DNA of 64,000 bases, taken from Bacteroidota bacterium (GTDB taxonomy: Bacteria > Bacteroidota > Bacteroidia > NS11-12g > UBA9320). The first letter of the stretch is position 1. Every line of letters starts with the position of its first letter. Position numbers and translations under genes: made by a program. The notes beneath the pieces are model-generated. The model did no database searches, was not told the DNA's origin, and saw only the letters and a program-made list of their open reading frames with translations. This document shows, piece after piece, positions 27,431 through 35,857 of this stretch. Where the stretch lies: the NCBI GenBank assembly GCA_002746305.1, contig NVWV01000008.1:189353-253352 (forward strand), given 5' to 3'.

Positions 27431-27631
27431 TTAATCATTCTCCTCTAGCTCAAAAACATCATCAACATTCTTGTCAAAACATCTAGCTAATTTTAAAGCT
27501 AACACTGTAGAAGGCACGTACTTACCTTGCTCGATTGCAACGATGCTCTGTCTACTCACCCCAATAATCTCTGCTAATCCTTGCTGCGTTAGTCCTTTAA
27601 GAGTTCGCTCAATTTTCACGTTATTCTTCAT
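27431..27631 (-). CDS. Small XRE-family HTH repressor
   Basis: 66 residues, a bare helix-turn-helix: LKGLTQQGLAEIIGVSRQSIVAIEQGKYVPSTVLALKLA, with a short acidic tail and no effector domain. Cro/YozG-like regulators of this size usually repress their own operon. The ATG directly follows the stop of the membrane-protein gene (TAAATG), and the operon start carries two copies of an operator-like palindrome, so autorepression is likely. Confidence 0.92.
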   Translation of the reverse strand: MKNNVKIERTLKGLTQQGLAEIIGVSRQSIVAIEQGKYVPSTVLALKLARCFDKNVDDVFELEEND

Positions 27632-28096
27632 TTATCCTTTAGAATTATGCTTATACAACAAATAATGAAATCTAAATATGAAGAGCAAAAGAATTGCAAA
27701 CATTTGATATGCCAGAACATTTAAAAAAGCTAAACCATATACCGTCAAATACAAAAACACCAAGACTAAATAACCAACCAACACCGCCCACATGAGCGAA
27801 TTTAACCTAAGAGTTGTAATGAACTCGTCTTCCACTTTTTCCTTTGAGAACCCAACAACTAACCCCCCAATAATAAAAATAACAGCCACCACCGTTATAA
27901 ACATATTCTGACTTTTAAAAGACATCCATGAACTCTCACCTAAAAACTGGCTATTGAGTATAGACCAAGTCTTAAATTCCATCCAACTCGGTTCCCAATC
28001 CCATATTAAATGAAAAGACCACATTAAAACTGACAAAGCCAACAGTATCCACCCAACTTTCTTAAAGCCATTTGGAAGTAAAACAAGTGATTTCAT
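27632..28096 (-). CDS. Four-helix membrane protein paired with the HTH regulator
   Basis: 154 residues with about four membrane helices (about 13-32, 63-83, 101-121, 126-147) and a conserved-looking cytosolic stretch SKEKVEDEFITTLRLNSL between helices 2 and 3. Small membrane protein plus YozG-like HTH is a recurrent gene pair in Bacteroidota; its role is not established. No enzyme motif is visible. The gene is leaderless or nearly so: the -7 box TACATTTG ends 4 nt before the ATG. Confidence 0.8.
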   Translation of the reverse strand: MKSLVLLPNGFKKVGWILLALSVLMWSFHLIWDWEPSWMEFKTWSILNSQFLGESSWMSFKSQNMFITVVAVIFIIGGLVVGFSKEKVEDEFITTLRLNSLMWAVLVGYLVLVFLYLTVYGLAFLNVLAYQMFAILLLFIFRFHYLLYKHNSKG

Positions 28097-28100
28097 ACAT

Positions 28101-28143
28101 CAAATGTAAAGTAAACTTTACAAATTGTCAAATAAACTTTACA
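28101..28143 (-). promoter_or_regulatory. Promoter with two palindromic operators for the membrane-protein/HTH operon
   Basis: TGTAAAGT-AA-ACTTTACA (28105-28122) is a perfect inverted repeat; TGTCAAAT-AA-ACTTTACA (28126-28143) is a degenerate second copy whose centre is 21 bp away, two helical turns. The first overlaps the minus-strand -7 box TACATTTG (28108-28101). Binding there would block polymerase, the expected layout for autorepression by the operon's HTH protein. Confidence 0.75.
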
Positions 28144-28208
28144 ATTATGCTGAATAAAGTCATACTACTTTTAAGTAGCTTTTATAGATATTTGCACTAT
28201 TTAAACCA

Positions 28209-29033
28209 ATGAGATACGTACTTACTTTATTCGCTTTCTTAATCACATTTATAGGATTTGGGCAATCCTTTACCAAACTTCCAACTACCGCCAAAAAGGG
28301 GGAATTTTATGCTCATTGGGGTTGGAATAGAGAATGGTATAACAAATCTGATATTGAGTTTAGTGGAGACAACTATGCCTTTACTCTCAAAGATGTGGTA
28401 GCAAAGGATAAGCCAGCAGAATTTGACATAAACACCTATTTCTCTCCCAAAAATGTAACCATACCTCAATATAATTTCAGAATCGGTTACTACTTCAATG
28501 ACCATTACCATTTATCACTTGGTGTAGATCATATGAAGTATGTGGTTCAAAAGGGTCAAACGGTCAAGATAGACGGTGAAATAAACGAAACTAACAATCC
28601 ATACAATGGCACTTATACGAACGATGACATTTTAATAGAACCCGGTTTTTTGGAGATGGAGCATACGGATGGACTTAACTATAGTAATGTAGAAATAGGA
28701 CGATTTGACCATCTTTTACAGTATAAGAAAGTCACTTTGAGTGTTACGGAGGCAGTTGGAGTTGGGGTAATGTATCCTAAAACTGATGCCCATCTATTCG
28801 GTTATGAAAGGCACGATGAATTTCACGTTGCTGGTTTTGGTATGAACACCCAAATTGGTTTAAACTTTAAGTTTTACAACCATTTTTACATACAGTCTGA
28901 ATTTAGGGGAGGATATGTAAACATGCCAAATATTAGAACTACCTATGATAAAGCTGATAACGCAAAACAACAGTTTTTCTATTCTCAGTTCAATGTTCTT
29001 TTCGGTGCATTTTGGCACTTAAATAAGGACTAA
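28209..29033 (+). CDS. Outer-membrane beta-barrel protein
   Basis: 274 residues with a signal peptide (about 1-19, GFGQ) and a barrel-like alternation of strands (YNFRIGYYFNDHYHLSLGVDHMKYVV, FYNHFYIQSEFRGGYVNM) ending in FNVLFGAFWHLNKD. No named family was recognised. It is transcribed divergently from the membrane-protein/HTH operon, with the operators lying 65-100 bp upstream of its start, so it might share that control. Confidence 0.65.
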   Translation: MRYVLTLFAFLITFIGFGQSFTKLPTTAKKGEFYAHWGWNREWYNKSDIEFSGDNYAFTLKDVVAKDKPAEFDINTYFSPKNVTIPQYNFRIGYYFNDHYHLSLGVDHMKYVVQKGQTVKIDGEINETNNPYNGTYTNDDILIEPGFLEMEHTDGLNYSNVEIGRFDHLLQYKKVTLSVTEAVGVGVMYPKTDAHLFGYERHDEFHVAGFGMNTQIGLNFKFYNHFYIQSEFRGGYVNMPNIRTTYDKADNAKQQFFYSQFNVLFGAFWHLNKD

Positions 29034-29098
29034 TTATTCCTTTCCTCCTTTTTCATATTCTCTTCATCGACTTAACATAAAACGGTCGTAAATACTTT

Positions 29099-29106
29099 TA
29101 CATTTG
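29099..29106 (+). promoter_or_regulatory. -7 box for the ABC exporter operon
   Basis: TACATTTG, perfect TAnnTTTG, ending 7 nt before ATG 29114; the mRNA is expected to be leaderless. Confidence 0.65.
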
Positions 29107-29113
29107 CTGTAAA

Positions 29114-30019
29114 ATGAACATCATTCAGATACAAGATGTTTCCAAATTCTACGCCAATCACGTAGCACTAGATAAAGTGACTTTTGACGTGCCAAAGGGT
29201 AAGATATTTGGATTATTAGGCCCAAACGGAGCAGGAAAAACTTCTTTAATACGGATTATTAACCAAATCACTGCACCTGATGAGGGGCAAATCTTATTGA
29301 ATGGGGAAGTACTTAACAAAAACCATATTAAACGAATTGGATACCTTCCTGAAGAACGTGGTCTCTACAAAAAAATGAGCGTTTATGACCAGCTGATCTA
29401 CTTCGCAAAGCTTAGAGGGATGAGTGCCTCAGATGCGAAATCCACCATTAATGAGTGGTTAGACAAATTTGAAGCATCAACCTGGAAAAAGAAAAAAATA
29501 GAAGAACTCAGTAAGGGAATGCAGCAGAAAATACAGTTTATAGTCACTGTAATGCATAACCCAGATTTTATTATTTTGGATGAACCATTCACCGGTTTCG
29601 ATCCAAAAAATACTCAATTAATTAAAGATGAAATTGAAAATCTAAAAGCCAGAGGTGCAAGCATCATGCTATCTACCCATAGGATGGAAAATGTGGAGGC
29701 AATATGTGACAATGTAGTTTTGCTTAACAAGTCTAAAGTGGTTACTCAAGGTACTGTAATGGACGTCAGAAACAGCCTTAAAGATAACACCTACGAGATA
29801 ACTTATTCAGGAGATATCAATCCCTTAATTATTGAAGGAATTTCTATAGTAGAACAGATTTCTTCTAATGGCTTAAATACGTTTAGATTTAAGTATAACA
29901 ATAGTCAGGCAGACATTCAATTATTCGCAAATCCTTCAATGGATATTAAGGAGTACCGGGAAGTTATTCCAAGTATGCAGGATGTATTTTTAACCTTAAC
30001 AGATAGTCACGATGAATAA
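29114..30019 (+). CDS. ABC transporter ATP-binding protein, NatA-like
   Basis: 301 residues: Walker A GPNGAGKTS (about 36-44), Q-loop region GYLPEERGLYKKMSV, signature LSKGMQQKIQ (about 133-142), Walker B FIILDEPFTGFD, and H-loop STHRM, followed by a C-terminal extension (about 225-301) as in NatA-type exporters. It energises the permease encoded by the next gene, which it overlaps by 8 bp. The substrate is unknown; NatAB exports sodium in Bacillus. Confidence 0.92.
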   Translation: MNIIQIQDVSKFYANHVALDKVTFDVPKGKIFGLLGPNGAGKTSLIRIINQITAPDEGQILLNGEVLNKNHIKRIGYLPEERGLYKKMSVYDQLIYFAKLRGMSASDAKSTINEWLDKFEASTWKKKKIEELSKGMQQKIQFIVTVMHNPDFIILDEPFTGFDPKNTQLIKDEIENLKARGASIMLSTHRMENVEAICDNVVLLNKSKVVTQGTVMDVRNSLKDNTYEITYSGDINPLIIEGISIVEQISSNGLNTFRFKYNNSQADIQLFANPSMDIKEYREVIPSMQDVFLTLTDSHDE

Positions 30020-31322
30020 TATTTGGATCATAACGGCACGCGAATATTTTACTCGAGTAAAGAAGAGAAGTTTTATTCTCATGACCCTCTTAACTCCATT
30101 ACTTATATCCGCATTTTATGGCATCATTATTTGGGTAAGTGTTGGTCAAAGTACGTCCAGCGAAAGTAAACACATCGCGGTAGTTGATGCATCAGGAATA
30201 TTTCAAAACAAACTGAAGGGACAAAAAAATCTTGACTTCATTTTTCAGAATCACTATTCAGCTGATGATTTAATTAATAGTGATAACATAGATGCGGCAC
30301 TCTATATATCCAAAGACTTTAAACTAGACGAAGTTCTTAACCTCAAGTACGAAAGTATGAGCAGTCTTAGTGTAAGTGATAATGAAGCTATTGAAAGGGC
30401 TTTTCAAAATGTCCTTAAAAACCAAAAACTGCAAAAAGCGGGGGTATCTCAAGAGTCTATCGATAGTCTAAAGAGTACCGTTAATATCAACCCTTTTAAG
30501 GTGGACAAAAATGGCAACGTAAAAACTAGTAATCTTGGCATTAACACGGTACTGGGAATTGCTCTCGCATTCATGATATATTTTTTCATATTTCTGTATG
30601 GAGTACAGGTTATGAAAGGTGTTATCGAAGAAAAAACCAGTAGAATAGTTGAGTTAATCATCAGTACAGTTAAACCTTTCCAACTTATGATGGGTAAGGT
30701 TATTGGGATTGCGTTGGTTGGTCTTACACAATTGGGAATTTGGGTAGTTCTTTCTACTCTATTCTTTGGAATAATTAGCCTTCTAGTAGGAATAAACATG
30801 GCGGATGCTGAAGCTCTACAACAAGTTTCATCTAATCCTGCGTTACAAAATTTGGACGCTGATTTCGCTAAGAACATAGAAGCTTTTTTCAGCCTCCCAC
30901 TCTTGAAGATATTTCTAACATTCATATTCTACTTTCTAGGAGGTTATCTCTTCTATGGTGCATTATTTGCTGCTATAGGAAGTGCCGTTGACAGTGAAAC
31001 AGATACTCAGCAGTTTATGCTTCCGATTACACTTCCATTGGTATTTTCCTTTGCTATCTCATTCTCTATAGTAATTGGAGACCCTAATGGAACCCTCGCC
31101 ACTTGGATGTCTATTATTCCGATCTCATCACCTATTGTAATGATGGTAAGAATGCCATTTGACCCACCACTATGGGAGATAATAGTATCCATGCTGGTAA
31201 TGATAACTTCCATTACTGGAGTAATATGGCTTGCTGGTAAAATATACAGAACAGGGATTCTTATGTACGGTAAAAAACCTACATACAAAGAACTTGCTAA
31301 GTGGTTGTTTTATAAAAATTAA
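30012..31322 (+). CDS. ABC transporter permease, NatB-like (ABC-2 type)
   Basis: 436 residues with the ABC-2 exporter layout: N-terminal ARE-YFTRVKKRSFILMTLL helix (about 20-42), a large extracytoplasmic domain (about 45-175), and five or six membrane helices (about 178-425; MIYFFIFLYGVQVMKGVIEEKTSRIVELIIS is the typical first helix and coupling segment). It forms an exporter with the preceding ATPase. Confidence 0.9.
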   Translation: MNNIWIITAREYFTRVKKRSFILMTLLTPLLISAFYGIIIWVSVGQSTSSESKHIAVVDASGIFQNKLKGQKNLDFIFQNHYSADDLINSDNIDAALYISKDFKLDEVLNLKYESMSSLSVSDNEAIERAFQNVLKNQKLQKAGVSQESIDSLKSTVNINPFKVDKNGNVKTSNLGINTVLGIALAFMIYFFIFLYGVQVMKGVIEEKTSRIVELIISTVKPFQLMMGKVIGIALVGLTQLGIWVVLSTLFFGIISLLVGINMADAEALQQVSSNPALQNLDADFAKNIEAFFSLPLLKIFLTFIFYFLGGYLFYGALFAAIGSAVDSETDTQQFMLPITLPLVFSFAISFSIVIGDPNGTLATWMSIIPISSPIVMMVRMPFDPPLWEIIVSMLVMITSITGVIWLAGKIYRTGILMYGKKPTYKELAKWLFYKN

Positions 31323-31338
31323 GTATCTTAGCACACAA

Positions 31339-32502
31339 ATGCGAGGAATTTCATACGTACTATTTTTCATTTCAATTTGTTGTCACGCACAATTGGATAG
31401 TCTATCTTATTTTGCTGGTCACTCTGATGATGTCACTTGCATTGCTTTTAGTCCTGATGGCAAGTATATTGTAACAGGAAGCTGGGATCAATCCATCCAA
31501 ATTCGAAGCAATGACTCATTTGCTTGGGTTGTGCAACAAATTGATGATTTTCAAGGTACTATCAACACTATAGCTTTCAGCAGAGACGGTTTTAGGATGA
31601 TTGCTGGGGGACAGGATGGTCAACTAAATTTTTATGAGTTCAATGATTCCTTTTTTGCAGTAGCAACTTTAGACACCACACTTCTAATTAACAACAGTCA
31701 AATCAATAAGCTGATTTATGGCCCTGGAATGAGAACGATATTTAGTGCAGGAGATGATGGGCGATTTTTAACCTACGACTTGGCGAAAGATAAGGTAATG
31801 CAGATACGAGGTAATAGGCCTATTTGTGCTGCGGCTGTTGCTATTGATAGGAGGAGTTTTTTTATAGCAGCTGAAGGCAATGCTACCATCAACCAGTTTG
31901 ATATTTTCGGAAAACTTGTAAACTCATTCGTTGGACATACCAACGACATAACTGATTTATTGGTAACGGTAGATCGCAAATATTTAGTTTCTTCATCCAA
32001 GGATAGGACCGTTCGGATTTGGGCAATCGCAAATTCAAAAGAGGAAATCAAATTTGAACATCATACTTGGGCAGTTACGGATATAGACATTGATCCTTTC
32101 GGACAATATCTAGTAAGTGGTGGATTAGATGGAACCGTGAACCTCTATGAGTTAAAAACTCGAACTAAAATTAAGACTTACGAGCTTCCAAATTACAAGA
32201 TAAATGCTGTAGCTATTTCTCCAAACAATACTCAAATTGCTGTAGCAGCACACCTAGAGAGCACAACAGACTCTTCAGGTTTTTTCACACTTAATACTGG
32301 ACTTCCATCGCGAAAAATAGTTCTACCTAAGCAATTTACAGTTACCAAGGTAAAACAGAAAAAAGGAGCATCAAAAACTACATCTAATGATAAGATTACT
32401 AAGGATGTACCACCTTCAAAACAGACTGATTCAAAACCAAAAAAGGATCAAACAGTTCTAAAAAAGACCAAACAAGTTAAAATTACCATAGAGGATAAAT
32501 GA
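31339..32502 (+). CDS. Secreted WD40-repeat beta-propeller protein with Lys-rich tail
   Basis: 387 residues from ATG 31339; a 36-codon upstream extension overlaps the permease gene and is rejected because the signal peptide (ICCHAQ) begins here. WD40 units are clear: FAGHSDDVTCIAFSPDGKYIVTGSWDQSIQI, FVGHTNDITDLLVTVDRKYLVSSSKDRTVRIW, WAVTDIDIDPFGQYLVSGGLDGTVNLY. The last 55 residues are a Lys/Thr-rich disordered tail. TATCTTAG (31324-31331) is a near -7 box. It is probably a periplasmic scaffold; no partner is known. It overlaps the RidA gene by ATGA. Confidence 0.85.
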   Translation: MRGISYVLFFISICCHAQLDSLSYFAGHSDDVTCIAFSPDGKYIVTGSWDQSIQIRSNDSFAWVVQQIDDFQGTINTIAFSRDGFRMIAGGQDGQLNFYEFNDSFFAVATLDTTLLINNSQINKLIYGPGMRTIFSAGDDGRFLTYDLAKDKVMQIRGNRPICAAAVAIDRRSFFIAAEGNATINQFDIFGKLVNSFVGHTNDITDLLVTVDRKYLVSSSKDRTVRIWAIANSKEEIKFEHHTWAVTDIDIDPFGQYLVSGGLDGTVNLYELKTRTKIKTYELPNYKINAVAISPNNTQIAVAAHLESTTDSSGFFTLNTGLPSRKIVLPKQFTVTKVKQKKGASKTTSNDKITKDVPPSKQTDSKPKKDQTVLKKTKQVKITIEDK

Positions 32503-32915
32503 ACAATGACATATTAAACAGCAGTAAAGCCCCAGAACCTGTAGGAGCATATCCGCATGCACGCAAAGTTGGGAACTTACTGTTTCTTAGTGGAGTAGGA
32601 CCTCGAGAGAGAGGAACAAAAAAAATACCTGGAGTAGAATTGGATGCGGATCGCAATATTATTAGCTATGATATAGAAGCTCAATGCCATTCTGTTTTTA
32701 ATAATATTAAAAATATCCTCGAAGACGCTGGAAGTAGCTGGGATAACATTGTCGATGTGACCGTCTTTCTTACGAATATGAAGGACGACTTTAAAACATA
32801 TAACCGGCTGTATGCTGACTACTTTAAAGACAATCAACCTTGTCGCACAACTATGGAAATCAACTGTCTACCAACACCCATTGGTATAGAACTAAAAGTA
32901 ATTGCGACTATTTAA
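32499..32915 (+). CDS. RidA-family protein, probable 2-aminomuconate deaminase
   Basis: 138 residues of the RidA/YjgF fold. Residues SGVGPRERGTKKIPGVELD, VDVTVFLTNMKDDFKTYN and DNQPCRTTMEINCLP match the 2-aminomuconate deaminase (AmnD/NbaF) subgroup better than general RidA. The Arg in CRTT is the one that binds the substrate carboxylate in RidA deaminases. It would convert 2-aminomuconate to 4-oxalocrotonate, the step after the ALDH8-type enzyme at 0.8 kb. It overlaps the WD40 gene (ATGA), so the two are co-translated although no functional link is apparent. Confidence 0.85.
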   Translation: MNNDILNSSKAPEPVGAYPHARKVGNLLFLSGVGPRERGTKKIPGVELDADRNIISYDIEAQCHSVFNNIKNILEDAGSSWDNIVDVTVFLTNMKDDFKTYNRLYADYFKDNQPCRTTMEINCLPTPIGIELKVIATI

Positions 32916-32916
32916 C

Positions 32917-34323
32917 CTATAGTTTCATCACCCTAGTTCTCTGAACGATATCACCATTTCTTACTTCTAGAAAGTAAATCCCTGGTAACGCATTAATTTC
33001 TAATTTGAATTTTTGAGATTTTACAATTCCTGTATCTACCACTTTACCTTGCATATTTAACACTGAGAAGGTAGTGTTTTGAGAAAAACGATTTAAGTTA
33101 ACAGTATAACCAGTCCTACTTGGATTTGGATATACATTAAAGAAATCATTATTTAACTTTTCTGTGGATACAAAACTCGTCCTTCCTCGTCTCACAACCT
33201 CACGCATTACCCAAATCTGCCCTTTTGTAAAGGAATTCATACAGCTACTACCAGAATAATCCATATAATTCTCAATCATATCAGGCAAATCCACCCCATT
33301 GATAGTGTCAACACATGTATTCCTTGTGCTATTACATACATACTGGCTAGAATTATTGGTCTTTGGTGTATCATCTATAAAATCATCAGCACTGCAAGGT
33401 CCATCGCCCCAGATATGCCTCAATCCCAAATAATGCCCAGTTTCATGCACAAGCATTTCGCCTTCAGTAATTATTCCATTAAGCCCATTATAGGGAGCTT
33501 CAAGTAACACTGGGTTGTTGGGCCCCACAATAGGATAATGCATCAACACACCATCTTCCAACACCTCAAATAACTCATCCAAACCCACTTGATTCTGAAA
33601 ATTTCGGTGGCCTACTGGTGGTGTGGCTAAAGCAAAGAATAAAATCTCTTTGGCGTTATTTACCTTAGGTTCAAGTATTCTAAGGTCTCCTACCCAAACA
33701 TTTAGATATCTGTCCGTATCCCATGGGTCCATTCCTCCTTTATCAGATTGAGATATACGTGATATATTGCGGTAAAACGTATCATTAATCCATTCTACTA
33801 TTTCAGCATTTTGACCTTGCCCATAAGGCAACACACCTCCAAAATACTCTATACTTGTAGATGTACGAGTCACACCATTTGTAGGATTCCCCATTGGATC
33901 CTCTGTTGCTAGCTTAAAGTTAATTAAAGCATCTCCGACCAAACCATCAAAGGCCGGTCTTAGATTTGAAGTATCTGCATTTTGTCTTCTGAAACATTCA
34001 TTTAACACGCTTATCTGATCCTCAAAAACGGAATCACCTATGTTCTCTTCTGCGTTGTTATAGACTACATGAAACACAACTTGAACTTCTAAAATTTCAT
34101 CATCCCCTTTTTTTGCTTTTTGATTGACAACTTGCGTACTCATATCCTGTAAATGAGTATTTGCCAACTTCATAAAACCTGGATTCTGATGGTCAATATG
34201 CTCCATATATGCGTGACTACCACAACTCGGAGTTTCTTGTTTTATGGTCTCACTAATCAGACCCTGAGCAATTGCATTTAAACTTAACCCAGCCACTAGT
34301 GCTACAAACATTACCTTTTTCAT
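32917..34323 (-). CDS. M43-type secreted zinc metalloprotease with T9SS sorting domain
   Basis: 468 residues: signal peptide (about 1-19, NAIAQ), propeptide-like region, M43 (pappalysin/cytophagalysin) catalytic domain with the zinc site HETGHYLGLRH, the conserved GDGPCSADDFIDDTP Cys/Asp stretch and the Met-turn region ENYMDYSGSSCMNSFTKGQ, then a T9SS type A domain (VYPNPSRTGY ... EINALPGIYFLEV ... RVMKL). Expected to be exported through T9SS and to degrade extracellular proteins. Confidence 0.93.
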   Translation of the reverse strand: MKKVMFVALVAGLSLNAIAQGLISETIKQETPSCGSHAYMEHIDHQNPGFMKLANTHLQDMSTQVVNQKAKKGDDEILEVQVVFHVVYNNAEENIGDSVFEDQISVLNECFRRQNADTSNLRPAFDGLVGDALINFKLATEDPMGNPTNGVTRTSTSIEYFGGVLPYGQGQNAEIVEWINDTFYRNISRISQSDKGGMDPWDTDRYLNVWVGDLRILEPKVNNAKEILFFALATPPVGHRNFQNQVGLDELFEVLEDGVLMHYPIVGPNNPVLLEAPYNGLNGIITEGEMLVHETGHYLGLRHIWGDGPCSADDFIDDTPKTNNSSQYVCNSTRNTCVDTINGVDLPDMIENYMDYSGSSCMNSFTKGQIWVMREVVRRGRTSFVSTEKLNNDFFNVYPNPSRTGYTVNLNRFSQNTTFSVLNMQGKVVDTGIVKSQKFKLEINALPGIYFLEVRNGDIVQRTRVMKL

Positions 34324-34327
34324 ACTT

Positions 34328-34335
34328 CAAACTTA
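34328..34335 (-). promoter_or_regulatory. -7 box for the M43 protease gene
   Basis: TAAGTTTG on the minus strand (perfect TAnnTTTG), only 4 nt before the ATG at 34323; leaderless transcript expected. Confidence 0.6.
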
Positions 34336-34429
34336 TTTTTTATGGTTAAATAGACATCTATAAAGATGTCATCTTCCTCAATAATAAAGGAAAGAATCAA
34401 GAAGCACAAGAAAAGAGTGTCTAACTAGA

Positions 34430-35296
34430 TTAAAGCATTGCTTTATCCGCCGCTTGCATCGTAGCCTGGTTTACGGGCACAACGGGCAGTCTAAAATAAT
34501 TTTCGCAGATTCCAAGTTTTGCTAAGACATACTTAACTCCTCCAGGGTTTCCGTCCTTAAAGATTGCTTTTATCATAGGTAGAAGTTGATAGTGTAAATG
34601 ACGTGCATTTTTATAATCACCATCCAAAGCATAATTAACCATCTGACTAAACTCTTTGGGATACGCATTCCCTATTACCGAGATAACTCCCTGCATACCT
34701 GTAGCGATATATGGAAGTGTGTAGTGATCATCTCCACTTATGACACCAAAGCCCTCAGGGGCATTGTGAATAATATCCATACAAATATCCAAACTACCGC
34801 TTGCCTCTTTTGTACAAACTATATTCGTCAATTCAGCTATTCTCAACGTTGTTTCCGCACTCACAACTGACCCAGTTCTTCCAGGAACATTGTACATAAT
34901 CACAGGTAAGGGACTTGCATCATTTACTGCTTTATAATGCTGAAAAACTCCTTCTTGGCTTGGTTTATTGTAATATGGGCTTACACACAAAATCCCATCC
35001 ACACCTTCTAGGTTTTCCTCTTGCAGTCTGTTCACCACAGCAGCAGTATCGTTCCCTCCTATTCCAAATACAATTGGCAATCTTCCTGCATTTACCTCTT
35101 TTACTTTTTGCAGGATTGTCTGTTGCTCTTCATTACTTATGGTTGGATTTTCTCCTGTTGTACCCATCACTACCAGATAGTTTACTCCACCGTTAATAAG
35201 ATGATTGGTTAATTTCTCCAATCCAACAAAATCAATGCTTTTATCAGCATTAAATGGGGTAATCATGGCTACACCCAGCCCTCTAAACTTGTTCAT
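34430..35296 (-). CDS. dapA: 4-hydroxy-tetrahydrodipicolinate synthase
   Basis: 288 residues, usual length. Condenses pyruvate with aspartate semialdehyde, committing flux to lysine and diaminopimelate for peptidoglycan. Schiff-base Lys163 lies in CTKEASG, the catalytic triad residues in GTTGE (Thr46/47) and MYNVPGRTG (Tyr135, Arg140), and GISGDDHYTLP-type (VISGDDHYTLP) follows. The ATG abuts the stop of the DUF6913 gene (TAAATG), so the two are one operon. Confidence 0.96.
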   Translation of the reverse strand: MNKFRGLGVAMITPFNADKSIDFVGLEKLTNHLINGGVNYLVVMGTTGENPTISNEEQQTILQKVKEVNAGRLPIVFGIGGNDTAAVVNRLQEENLEGVDGILCVSPYYNKPSQEGVFQHYKAVNDASPLPVIMYNVPGRTGSVVSAETTLRIAELTNIVCTKEASGSLDICMDIIHNAPEGFGVISGDDHYTLPYIATGMQGVISVIGNAYPKEFSQMVNYALDGDYKNARHLHYQLLPMIKAIFKDGNPGGVKYVLAKLGICENYFRLPVVPVNQATMQAADKAML

Positions 35297-35809
35297 TTAT
35301 TTGATGTATTTTTTAAGATCATTGAATAATTCTTCTGCCGTATCAGCCAAGCTTTTTATCATAAAATCTTGAGCAAATGGATATGCTTTAAAGTGCTTTC
35401 CTATCCGTGTTTTCGAAGCAGAATACGTAGAGACTCCCTGCAATTCATTACGTCCCTCCATATCTAAATTGATTAAAAAATCAAAGTCTTTAGAAAGGAA
35501 TCTTGACATACTTTCCTTCTTGGGTAATTTCCAAAGATTGATGTCCTTTTTACAATAATATTCTTCCTTGTAGGTAGGCATAAGGTCTCCCAATTCCTTT
35601 TCCTCTAAAAACCCTAGAGTAATGACGTCTTTCCCTTCTGCCTCAAAGTGATGCACTACCTTATTTAAGAGCTGTATTGATGTCTTATTTACATTATAAA
35701 CCACCCCAATTTCCCGCACTTCTGCCATGGCTTTAAGCGACTCACTTTTGTCTTTTTGCTTGTGCTTAGCAAGCCGTCTTCTACCTATATTTATTTGAAA
35801 ATCTGACAA
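35297..35809 (-). CDS. DUF6913 family protein
   Basis: 170-residue soluble protein of unknown function. N-terminal basic helix (RRRLAKHKQKDKS), then an alpha/beta body with VREIGVVYNV, VITLGFLEEKE, DFDFLINLDMEGRNELQGVSTYSASKTRIGKHF. This family is typically encoded directly upstream of dapA and near ligA in Flavobacteriia, the same arrangement as here. A metabolic or cell-division link is only inferred from position. Confidence 0.8.
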   Translation of the reverse strand: MSDFQINIGRRRLAKHKQKDKSESLKAMAEVREIGVVYNVNKTSIQLLNKVVHHFEAEGKDVITLGFLEEKELGDLMPTYKEEYYCKKDINLWKLPKKESMSRFLSKDFDFLINLDMEGRNELQGVSTYSASKTRIGKHFKAYPFAQDFMIKSLADTAEELFNDLKKYIK

Positions 35810-35857
35810 CTATGCGAAGGTAAATAAAAGAGGCACACTCGAACCACGGATAACAGA

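Noticed and set aside
30449..30925. 158-residue minus-strand frame opposite the ABC permease
   Set aside because: Reverse of a clear membrane protein; no start context, no domain.
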